Source: Asterias amurensis (lineage: Eukaryota > Echinodermata > Asteroidea > Forcipulatida > Asteriidae). Taken from it: a stretch of DNA of 64,000 nucleotides. The notes beneath the pieces are model-generated. The model did no database searches. It was given only the letters and a program-made list of their open reading frames with translations, and was not told the origin of the DNA. Of this stretch, positions 24,401 to 36,400 are shown in pieces (position 1 is the first letter of the stretch; each line of letters begins with the position of its first letter). Location of the stretch: NCBI RefSeq assembly GCF_032118995.1, contig NC_092649.1, positions 21,559,332 to 21,623,331 on the forward strand, read 5' to 3'. Both the position numbers and the translations under genes were made by a program.

Positions 24401-27400
24401 TTCATTGTACTTCGCAAAGAAACACGGTCGGCCATCTTGTTAAACTTTCACTCCATAAAATGGCTGACCGTGGTAGTTAGCAACGTAAAAGGAAAACTGG
24501 TAATTGTGAAACTTTATATTCTACTCTTAAAATATCTTTCTAACCATATGCATTTTATAACAAACGATTACAAACGCTTTTCAAAGACCAACTTATCCGA
24601 TCCAAGGCAACGTGTTCCTTTAATACAGAAACTGATAATAATGGAGCCAATGCTAATGAAGTTAGCATGGCTCACAATGGAACTTTGTCTCACTTACATG
24701 ATACCATTGAAACAATTTTAAAGTTTCAAAGTACTTCAGACAGTAATACTTGTTAGTCTTACTCGGAACATTAACATGATAGTTTTGATGGTAAGTCTGA
24801 TATTACCTCTAACAATGTGCAGACATCTTGGCAGTATTTGTAGACAATGACACATCACTTTGCTTTGTCTTTAATGAAGCCCTGAAGACAACCGTTCATC
24901 AGTTGTAGGCATCTGGGTTGTTGTTACATTTTGCTGGCTACCCAATTAGCCCACCCCTCTCCAGAGAGTCTACACTGTGGTGTGTGTCTGTCAACACTTC
25001 ACCCACAAATCTGATTTTTTTGTGTGATCATTGTCAACTTTATTATTGGAAAATTAGCTTTGGCACATTCATTTTTCCATTGAGCCTTCCTTGGGAATAT
25101 TTTCACCTCTGTGTGGCTTGGGTGATTGTCTTGTAGTGTACAATTCGTCTATGGATAATGTGCAAAGACCACAATGGAAGTTTTACCTCAAAATGTGTAA
25201 ATAGATTTTTCTACTCGATAGTGATTCTAGTGAACTGTGTTTTCAGAATGAATCATGTGTCATGTGAAGTGTCGTGGCCGAGCGGTTAAGAGCACCGAAT
25301 TAAAACTCTGGTGTTTCTGATCAGCAGAGTGTGGGTTTGAATCCCCAGCCTTGAGTACTTTGGCAAGACACTTTACTGACTTGGGGGTTACCTTTGCTTC
25401 GTTCTTCGGATGGGATGTAAAGCCATTGGTCCCATGTGTTGTCTTTCCATGTATTTTTGTAAATGGCTAATTTTTAGTGTAATTTGTATATAACATAACA
25501 TTTTTAGACACGCAAAACCAAAACGAATTTCACTGTACTAATATTTGTTTTTTTACAAGTGACAATAAAACATTATTCTATTCTATTCTATATTCTATTG
25601 TGTAAAGCATGGAAAAGAACTCGTGTACTTACAGGGGTTTAGAAGGGGGTGACCATAGAAGAAGACATTAAAAAGCTAAAAAGCGGTATTAAAAAGATAG
25701 GTTTTTATATTACATTTAAAAGAGATTACATGTAGTATCTGTTCGCTATGTATGTGAACATGGTGAAGCGGTAGCGCATTCCAAAGCTTAGGGGCTGCCA
25801 CAGAAAAAGCCCTATCACCAAATGTAGTCAACATTTTACCAAAAGGATACTCCAAGAAAATACCATTATTCCCTGACCTAAGTTTATAAAGAAGATACTT
25901 TCCTGTGACTCGGTTAGTGGTATGAAACTATCAAAATTATAGGCACCAGCTAGCGTAGTATTATAACACTTGGTAAGCTCCTCAAGACCTTGAGGAGTGT
26001 CCATGCACAGCCTAGAAGAGACTAAGTCACCTTTCAAGCAATTAATGTCAATGGATTTAATATCCCTATAAACAATCTGTTTAGCAGGTAAAGCAGATTT
26101 GTTTTGTTGCAAATTGCAAATAACAGAAAAATGATGATAAAAAAGGTGGTGAGGTGTCGGGGGGGGGGGCTGTTAAGAACCATATCTGATTTCCTGGTAA
26201 TAACAAGATCTAGTGTGTGACCCATCTCATGAGTAGGTTTGTTAACATGTTGCTGGAGACCCATGGATTCAAGAAGTGACAAAAAACGTATAGTGTTTGG
26301 ATCATCAGAGATGTCAACATGAATGTTAAAATCCCCAGTTATTAAAACTGGTTCAGAAGATAAAACAATGGATTCTAAATAATCAGCAAAATCATTGATA
26401 AACCGATTAACTGTACAAGGGTGGCTAGCAGAGTAAGGAGGCCTATACATAATTACAAGTCGTAATTTACACGAATTAATCCCTACAGACCATTCTGAAA
26501 ACTCAAATGAGTCTAGTGCATCTCCAGCAATTTTCTTGACATTCAAATGGTCACGAAACAACAAAGCAGTGCCTCCCCCCCACACGTTTTTTCCGGGATG
26601 ATCAAGCAATCTAAAACCAGGTGGGGTTGCTTCAACCTTGTGGGCAACATCCAAATCTGTAAACCAAGTCTCTGTAAGGGCAAACAACTCAGCCTTACTA
26701 TTAATAGCATAAGAAACAAAACTAGCTGCTTTATTTTTAAGAGATCTGGTATTTAAGCAACAGAGTTTAAAAAGATCATCAGAGGGATCGGCAGGATTTA
26801 CAACAATGTGTTTAAGGACAGGAGTGCGGTTTTCCAAAGCTCTCATTATGAACATAATCAAGCCGGTGACCAATGTGAACAGGAATTTTACACTTAAAGT
26901 TACAATGACCCACTCTGTTACCCCTGAACCGAAGAATTCCATTTGCTTTTTTAATATATTTGGATATTAAAAAGCTGACCACGGGAATACATTATAGTTG
27001 AATTACTAGACATGATAGAATGAGAACTATCTGACTGTATAAAATGCAACTCGTCATTACTAGTGGATCCAATACGAGGGCCTGGGTTAACGGCAATATC
27101 CATTAATATTGTTATGTCATGTGGAGGGTCATGACCAGGAATAAACTAATTTTACGAATGGAACTTTAGAGAAATTAAACCCAGTACGGCACAGCTGTAA
27201 TGTTACCCCATGACAGGGTTAAAATGACACAACAAAATTAGTCAGACACATGTATTGGTCTGAACCCGTGACTTATGTATGATAAAAATCAGATGTAAAA
27301 ACACCAAGAGATGAGAACGGGCACTAAAGGCAACAACCATGATGAGCACACGTTAAATAGTGAACCCGACCAGAGATATAAAGTACATCAAAAACATGAA

Positions 27401-30400
27401 AATAACAAGCAATACAAGATCGGAAAAAGCATCAAAATATATCAAACAAAAGCACAGAAAGCTTACCAAACACGACAGCAATAAATATAAAGAAAAACTC
27501 AGCAAAGATTAAACGGATAAAAATAAGCAAAACACTGGAGAAAAAAATAAACAGTGGCAGCTACAGAACAGCGCCCTCAACTTCAGCTGTAGCTGCTGTA
27601 TAATGCGCCGGAGCACCTTGTTAACCCTTAGGCCTATAGGGTGCTACACATAATTGGGTTTCATCACTGCAATAACCTATCTTTCTGAAACTTGTGATCT
27701 GAGTGCATTGAGTACCTTGTTTGTTGGATATGTACGCTATGTAAGACTTCAATATACTAACCTTTATTATATCAGTCCTGGTTGTTCATGAATTTGTAAA
27801 CGAACACGTTGCCTAGGATCGCCGAGTTGATCTTTGAAAAGCATTTGTAACTGTTCATTATAAAATGCATATGATTAGAAAGATATTTTAAAAGTAGAAC
27901 ATAATTTTTTATGGCCATTTATGGGAGTCAAATGACTCTTATGAATGGGTGACCGTGTTAGTTCGCAAAGTAAAAAGAAAACCACGCAGTTTTGAGGCAA
28001 ATGTGTGTGTATTCTACTTTTAAAACATCTTTCTAACTATATGCATTTTATAACAAACGGTTACAAACGCTTTTAAAAGACCAACTCGAACGATCCAAGG
28101 CAACGTGTTCCTTTAACCCATTTCACTACTTGAGAACTGACATTCCCAAACTCTTTATTTCTATACAGATCTTCTTGATAGAGCAAATAAGGCCGGGAAG
28201 AAAGACAAGAATATTTTCTCTTGCACTCAGACTTCAGATGACTCCATTTCACAAACCAACCCAGTGTTTGGATTTAAAAGAGATTTAGTTCGACTGATCG
28301 GTAACATGTGCCACAACCACAAGGCCAACCAGAATAAGGTATTCAAGTCAGGTTGTTTTTGTGTGCAAATATGAATTACAGTTGCATTATTGAATATGTG
28401 CCATCAGTGTCACACAGGGAGAGGGGGGCAGTACGGAGGGTATGGGGGGGGGCAGAAGGGGGGAATGCCAACAACGCACTACCTGCGTTGTACATGTAAA
28501 TAATCTTCAAAAGAACCTATGGCATAATTGCAAAAAAAAATAGTTAGTGGCCTGATGTTTGACTCCTTGCAAAGTTTTTCTCGTAGAGGCTACAATGAGA
28601 GAAAGACGCTTCTGAGGTCGGAACTTTCGACCACTAACTTTCTTTTGTAAAGCTAATCTGATTTGACTCCTGCGGTATTACATACAATCTGCACTGTGTT
28701 TGTTATGCCTTGGTAACAAAACTGTGAAGATTTATCGGTCAAGAACCAATTTCATTATGTGATACAAAGACACATGTTCCATGGCTAAGGATGAGCGCTT
28801 GACATAATGCACAGCGCGGAGGGTAACATGAGTTTGGTTTATCTGTGTACGTTACCTTGATCATTCCCAACAATGGTATATTGCCAGCGCTTTGTACAAA
28901 ACAGCCGGGGGTTTGAGGGAAACAGTCAAGAATTATTTCATATTTCAACAACTTTTCATCTGCCTATTAAACTATGCATACTCTGTCGTAATTGACCGTA
29001 TTGAATATGTCATCACCGTTCAAATAATCTGCTCTACAACATGGCGTCTGTGAGTTTGTGCACGTGTGTGTGTGTGATTGTGCCGTAGAAATCAAACTGG
29101 GAACACTGCTTGCTTCTTTGATGTACGCGTTTAGATGCGCATATGGTTTGACCTACAAGATGGCGACATAGCAGCAAAGGGGTTATTCAATCAGTCTATA
29201 ATGTTTGAAGATGACAACAAAACTTTAAGAAGAGGAATAATAATCTTACCATGGTATAACAAAACAATTGATGCACGCTTTGACAGGACCCATGGGATTT
29301 GTACACCCGAGGGGGCAAATGTAACCTGAGGCGAAAGTACATTGTAGGTTCATCGTCAAATGTTTTTGGACATTGCTAACTGCTTCAGTAGTTTAGCAAT
29401 TGAGCAATACATTTAACGTAAACGACACGTATCTGCATGTCTGTTTAAGGTGTGTAGGTTGCCTCCAAGTTAAAGTTACCTGCATCAGATGCTCCTGTCC
29501 ATCATTGTCCTATCCAAGTAGAAGCAGAAACCATTTTCTCAAATAAATGTCAAATACCTAGAGGATTTACAGTTAGAAAAATCATAGGATTAACGATATA
29601 ATTTGTCAAATAATGTTGATATTTGTAGCTATATAAGGGGAGATGTTTGTATTGAGATTCCCTCCTGGACCCATTCATACATGGACACTTAGCTGCTGTA
29701 GTAAACCAACAAAACATTTTGGTGTTACTTTTACGCATTTTACATAAAAACTAAACCACCATAACACTTGGAAATGCTCTTTTTTTTAAGGCAGTGGACA
29801 CTATTGGTAATTACTCAAAATAATTATTAGCATAAAACCTTACTTGGTATAAAACATTGTGAGAAACGGCTCTCTCTGAAGTAACGTAACTTTCGAGAAA
29901 GAAGTAATTTTCCGTGGATTTGATTTCGAGACCTCAGATTTAGATATTGAGGTCTCAAAATCAAGCATCTGGAAAGCACACAACTTCGTGTGACAAGGGT
30001 GGTTTTTTTCTTTCATTATTATCTCGCAACTTTGACGGCCGATTGAGCTAAAATTTTCACAGGTTTGTTATTTTATGCATATGTTGAGATACACCAAGTG
30101 CGAAGACTGGTCTTTGACAGTTACCAATAGTGTTCAGTGTCTTTAAATAGTCATCTCTTTTTAAAATGATGGTGTACTCAAATCGTGATTGCCCTTCCAC
30201 TTCCAAACACATCAATTGGATAAACAACCCAACTCTATTCCAAGCTTTCTTGTATAAATAAGTGACTTTCATCTCATTGAGGTTATTCAGGGTCATACTT
30301 GTGTCAATCTAGAGCGTTCTAGAATTTCATCTCAGATCTGTGTCTGTCACATTATGTGCTCTTTTGGGGATATTATGGCATCTGTTACCATACACAAATA

Positions 30401-33400
30401 AACAAATAAGGAGTACACTGCCCTCATGTGGTGTCAAGATGCCAGGCACTTGAAATTTGAACTGATTTAAAGTGTTGTAATTTTTGTGTATAAAATAACA
30501 GTTTGTTACTTTAAATTGTATTATTTTTTAAGTCTTCAAAGCTGTAATTTTTTTGTAAGTAAAGCAAATTTCAAAATGGCTAAACTGTGAGTAAAATATG
30601 CATTTAATAAGTAGTCCTTTAACAGTGAAATCAAGGTATGCATCTTATTATGAAATTATGTATTAGTGTAGGGTTATGACACCGAGCATTAGCACTCAGA
30701 TGTCAGTGAATGGGGCTACAGGGTATATAGGCTTGCATTACTCAGGAAGATAAGGTTTGCATTAATACGTGTAGGTACATACATGTAATATGATTTTTCA
30801 CTATCAACAGCTCTCTATTGCTTGTTACCAAGTAGGTTTTGGGGTAAAAATTATTTCTAGTAATTACCGATAGTGTTCACTGCCTTAAACAGTGAAATCA
30901 AATACACGGTATCTTATTATGAAATTATGTATTAGTGTAGGGTTGTGAAACCAAGCATTAGCACTCAGATGTCATTGAATGTGGGTGCTGGGTATAGCTT
31001 TGAGCTAATAAGGTTTTGATACTCAGTAAGACTAGGTACATGTAGTAAGACTATATCAAACATGGTGGGTGGTCAAGCTCATACTCAATCCCATTTTATC
31101 AATTAACTGCTGGTAAGGCATGAAACTTATCTGTTGCCTTGCAATGTGTAGACCATGTAGACCTACATGTACTTGCAAGGAAAATTGCAGTGGCCTTACT
31201 GAGTTGTTTTATGTAGTTCCATTAACAAGCAATGTGAAAATTTTGTTCATTTCTTGTATTCCTTAAAACATCTCACAAGGTCCCTTTTTTCAATGATAAA
31301 TCAAAATGTTGTTTTTTTTTCTTTAAAGTGTATTCATTACTTGAAAGATGGGGTTGTGACCATACAATCATCCTGTGCAAGTTCTGTGTGAATAGTGAAA
31401 CTATTTCTGGTGTGACTCACTAGACACCCTAAGCTCGTCTTAACATACATGTACTTACAAGATCCATCAAGTATTTCAAGTGGTCATTGTTGTGAATGCA
31501 AACAGCTGTAAGTAAGTCATAAGTGTTTGAAAAGATCCCAAAGTGTGAGAAATTCATTAGTTAATACATTGAGTAAATAGTGGTAGTTCTCATATGGGGT
31601 ATTATCGCATTGTTAGTAGTAAGATGCCCATGTGAAGTGTTGAATAGCTAGGTATAGAATAGAATAGCTAGGTATAGAAACAATGTAATATAACAGGCTC
31701 AACTTGTACAGTGCTATTGGAAGGTTTCTAATAAGAACGTTCCTAAACCAGGTGGGTTCACAGCCCACCCATGAACAAAATACAATGTTCTAATTAATAG
31801 TCAAAGTCTCTGCTTTGTCTCAACATTTGTATCATAATTAGTTAGAATATTTGTTGTTTTCTTATGTTTAGCTTTGAATTCCTTTAAAATTGTAGTTTCT
31901 CTTACAAATAGTCAATATGCTTTCAGATTGGAGACGATTTTCAAAGATTTCCATTCCATACATTGTAATTATCGCATCTAAGCAATGGTTTATTTAAGGA
32001 TTTTGTTTTACTTATAAGTTGTTTTTTCCTTCTAAAGATGGGAGAATCTGCAAAATGTTACTGTATTTATAGTACTTGTCGGATAAAATTTGATACAAAT
32101 GCAGACTTTAAACAATTTCAATTCAATTCAAGGATACATTAATTTCCATACTCTCGTATGGAAACAGTTACATGTATTACGGAGTAAAGCAAAACATATC
32201 TTAAAGTAACAGTAAAAATAAATAAACAAATAGAGTACGGGGCAGTTTTGGTTAGTCAACGTGGTAGGTTGTATCTGGAGTCGGTTAGTATTAGACAACA
32301 GTATCATTAATTAGCCTGTAATAAATTCTGGAGCCTACAGCAAGAGTTAATTAGTAGTCTATTCCATTTGGTAAGACAACTTTCTCTTAGATGTCATCCA
32401 TCATTAGTTTTCCATTTTGTCCATTAATTACTGTGTGGATTAGGTTCCAGTATAGTAGGACCAATGTTTTATGGCCACTGCACTTGATCAGCAAAACAAG
32501 TGTCTGATTTCAATCCAATTATCACGCTGGATGATGAATTCCAACCTTAACAGCTTAAAGGAACTACAAATTGGAGTGTTTAATATGTAGTTGAATGATA
32601 CAGTTTCATGGAGAGGTCCAGTATACACTCAATAATGAAAGACGTGCCTTTGTCATGGGAATGAGCCATGCCCTACCTGCTTCAAGTCAAAATGAATTAA
32701 ATCAGAATATTCAAAAGAACAGGTGGTCCTGCAAACTTAAGACGCAGATTTGTTACATTGCTAGTTATCTGAAAGTTTCCAGATAGGTTTGACTTCAAGG
32801 TAACGCAACAACACTGTGTCGATTTAAGTTAAAGTCAGTGGACACTATTGGTAATTACTCAAAATAATTGTTGGCATAAAATCTTAATGGGAGAGGTTGA
32901 CAGTATAAAACGTAGTGAGAAACGGCTCCCTCTGAAGTAATGTAGTTTTCGAGAAAGAAGTAATTTTCCACAAATTTGATTTTGAGACCTCTGATTTAGA
33001 ATTTGAGGTCTCGACATCAAGCATCTGAAAGGACACAACTTCATATGACAAGGGTGTTTTTTCTTTCATTGTTGTCTCGCAACTTCAACGACCGATTGAG
33101 CTCAAATTTGTACAGGTTTGTTATTTTATGGATATGTTGAGATACACCAACTGTGAAGGCTAGTTTTTGACAATTACCAAAAATGTCCCGAGTGTCTGTA
33201 ACATTTCAGTGGCTTTAATTGGAAATTGAATTGTCTTATATAGGGCCTACAAGGTACATGTACATGTATATTAGTATCGATAGTATAGACTCTTTAGGAC
33301 ATTGACACAGTTTTATATCTCCAGTTTCGTAAAACTGCTTTCAGACTGCTACTAATTATTTCATGAAGATGTGGAAACGGTATACATTTACAGACAAAGT

Positions 33401-36400
33401 TACTCAAGTTTGGTACAAACTGGAGCTATTTGGTATTGAGCCACAGGCAAAAACAACAATGACATAGAAGTTTGAAAAAAGCTCTGTGAAGAGTGAGCGT
33501 TTACCCTTTCAAACATAACATTGTGAGCCAATTGAACAGCATTTGAAATGAAGCTCCAGAGGCCAATCCCATCCGAGGCATAATTAATAATGTAACAAAG
33601 TACAGAAGCCAAGGTTAAGTTAACATGTCTTGTGTATAATTGTTACTGTTGCTACTTCAACAAAGCCAAAGCCTCCCTTAAGCCAATTGGGGTCAATTTT
33701 TAAGGGGGGCAAAACTCCAAAATTGTCTTTGTGAAGTGTGAGCAATTAGGCAAGAAATGACTAGAAGGCAGGTTAGTCACAATAACGTCAGCTTTTGGTG
33801 ACTATTATTCACTTAGGTAAACTGAACATATATTTTGACAAATTTGCCCACAATTCAACATAGCTGTCAATCATTCCATATGGACATTTTGTCAGTTAAG
33901 AATCCTGATTGACTGCTTCATGTACATAATGTGGTAGTTTTTTAACTAATCTTAGAGTGATTCAGTCAACCACATTATTTTGTGTTGGGTTTTTTAATGT
34001 TTTATTTAAAATAGGAAGTGAACAGTGTAACATTACCCAAATACCTAATTCAATAATAAAGGTTTAACCATTTGTTCCTTAATGCCAGAAAGATTTGTGT
34101 ACATATTTTGTGAAACAATTCACAAGGTTTAAACTGTCCTAGTTAATGCCACTACTGAGGAAAGAAATTAAGTGCAATATCTACTCCACGGTAGTAGAGT
34201 ATATAGCAAGACAGTTCTCTAACTCTACCTGGCAAGTAGATATACATTGGTGTTACCGCAATACAAAACCTCACCATGCAATGCCTCAAATCCCATCGAT
34301 TGTTAGGATTCAGCTGACTAGTGTCTGTACACATACTCTCAGGTTTTCAGATGTTATTTCAACAGTTTGGATATGTATAAAATCATACACAGATGTATTT
34401 CCTGTATTTCTTTCAAGTAATAAATGTTTTAATGTAATGGTTTTAGGGCTATTTTTACAGTCATTTGTTCATCATTTTGTGGCTTAACTTTATCTGCATC
34501 AACCTTTGGTCAAACGTTTCCTGCCTGGATTGTATTGAATTAAACTCAAAGAGCAATTTGTTTGTGGAATAAATGTGTATTTGCCCTGCACATAAGCCCA
34601 TAAAGCCTAGAGTTGAAGACGTAAACACCCCACAAGCAGAGCCAAAACTACCTCCCACTGTCACTGATTTCCGGATACAGCCATGTGATATCATGCTTTC
34701 AACTCTCAAGGACTCTTACAATTGTATCGTTAACTTGCTCAAAAATAGACTGCCAGTAACCTTATATGGTCGTTGGTGTTTCACAAAGTGCTAAACTAAC
34801 TTTTAAAGTGGGGTTATAAAATACTTATGGAGGTTTATTGCAGTCTTTCCACCATTCCACTGAGTTCACTTGACATGTGGTTTATCATTTTGGAATAGTC
34901 CAAATTATATGAACCTTTGGATAAAGTTTTCACAGAATTGTGTTTCAAATTTGCTTTTTAATTGTACCGTCTATAAACTTAATACCTACAATGAATTGCC
35001 TTTGTGTTCTGTAACCTTATGTGAATTTTTAAAAGAATTCTGATTCATTGCCTTCTTAATTAACTTTGCATTTTCTGTCATAAAGTTGCTCCTTTGTTGC
35101 CATGTATGAACAGGATCATGCCAGCTGATCCCACGTAATGTTTTCTTTGTGACTCTGTTTAATGATGATTTTTCTTGATTTACAGGTGAGAGAGCTTCAT
35201 GGAATACCAGTCATACTTGAGCAGAGCAATATCGACAGCACCAACCCTTGTATCCTTTTTCATTCCCTTCACATTGAAGGAAACAAAACCAGACTGGGAG
35301 GTCTCATTATGGACAATTGCTAATTGTCTAGACTCGTTAACATTAGAACAAACAAGGAACAAACGTGGTAACTCAGAGAAATGGTCAAGTTTGATTGTAC
35401 CACTCTGTGAGTCATGTCCTTAGTTTATAAAGAAACCGTAGTGTCTAAAAATTTAAAAAATCAATCTTACCAAAAATTGTCTTATTTTGTAATATCGATG
35501 ATACTTACACTGCATTGTGGTTTGATGCTTATCTATTGTCAATTGTGTACATTTATACTGGCAAAGTTGTATTTTGTTGATAGTGCAATTGATGCAATGT
35601 GTCTGATAACTCAAGTGGTACATCAATACTACATTTAGCCAATACAGCCGCGTTCACATTGGACTTTTGAGTTTTATCTTGAGTTGTACGAGTAACTCGT
35701 CCTAACTAGGGATTAATCTTAAGGTCTGCATGCTACAGTGCAGGGTTGGGACTCGTCCTGAGTCCTAAGATTAGGTCTTAAGTTAGGAAGAGTTTTGTGA
35801 AATCGACGGCTGGTAAGTTAACTTACCGGCCCGGTACATTAATTGCTGTTCGCACTTGGATTTATTTGTGTCCTGTAACTTAATATTGGCCTTTCTCAAA
35901 CCTTGGCTTGGGCTCCGTCTTATGCTTGGGCTCCGCGCCCTGCGTATGCAGTGGAAATGCAGCTATGCTTTTAACCTGAAATTTTGGGGCAGCGCGTATT
36001 GCATGCAGTGGTGCAGTGGAAACGCAGCTATGCTTTTAACCTGAAATTTTGGAGCAGCGCGTATTACATGCAGTGGTGCAGTGGAAACGCAGCTATGCTT
36101 TTAACCTGAAATTTTGGAGCAGCGCGTATTGCATGCAGTGGTGCAGTGGAAACGCAGCTATGCTTTTAACCTGAAATTTTAGGAGCTGCGCGTATTGCAT
36201 GCAGTGGTGCAGTGGAAACGCAGCTATGCTTTTAACCTGAAATTTTTGGAGCAGCGCGTATTACATGCAGTGGTGCAGTGGAAACGCAGCTATGCTTTTA
36301 ACCTGAAATTTTAGGAGCAGCGCGTATTGCATGCAGTGGTGCAGTGGAAACGCAGCTATGCTTTTAACCTGAAATTTTTGGAGCAGCGCGTATTACATGC

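Noticed and set aside
24625..25136. Possible decayed coding exon (ETDNNGANANEVSMAHNGT and following)
   Set aside because: Several in-frame stops and no match to the missing part of ataxin-10, since exons 6 and 7 already join in phase.
25271..25350. Functional tRNA gene
   Set aside because: A and B boxes are present, but the sequence continues directly into a SINE core and the tRNA stems are imperfect.
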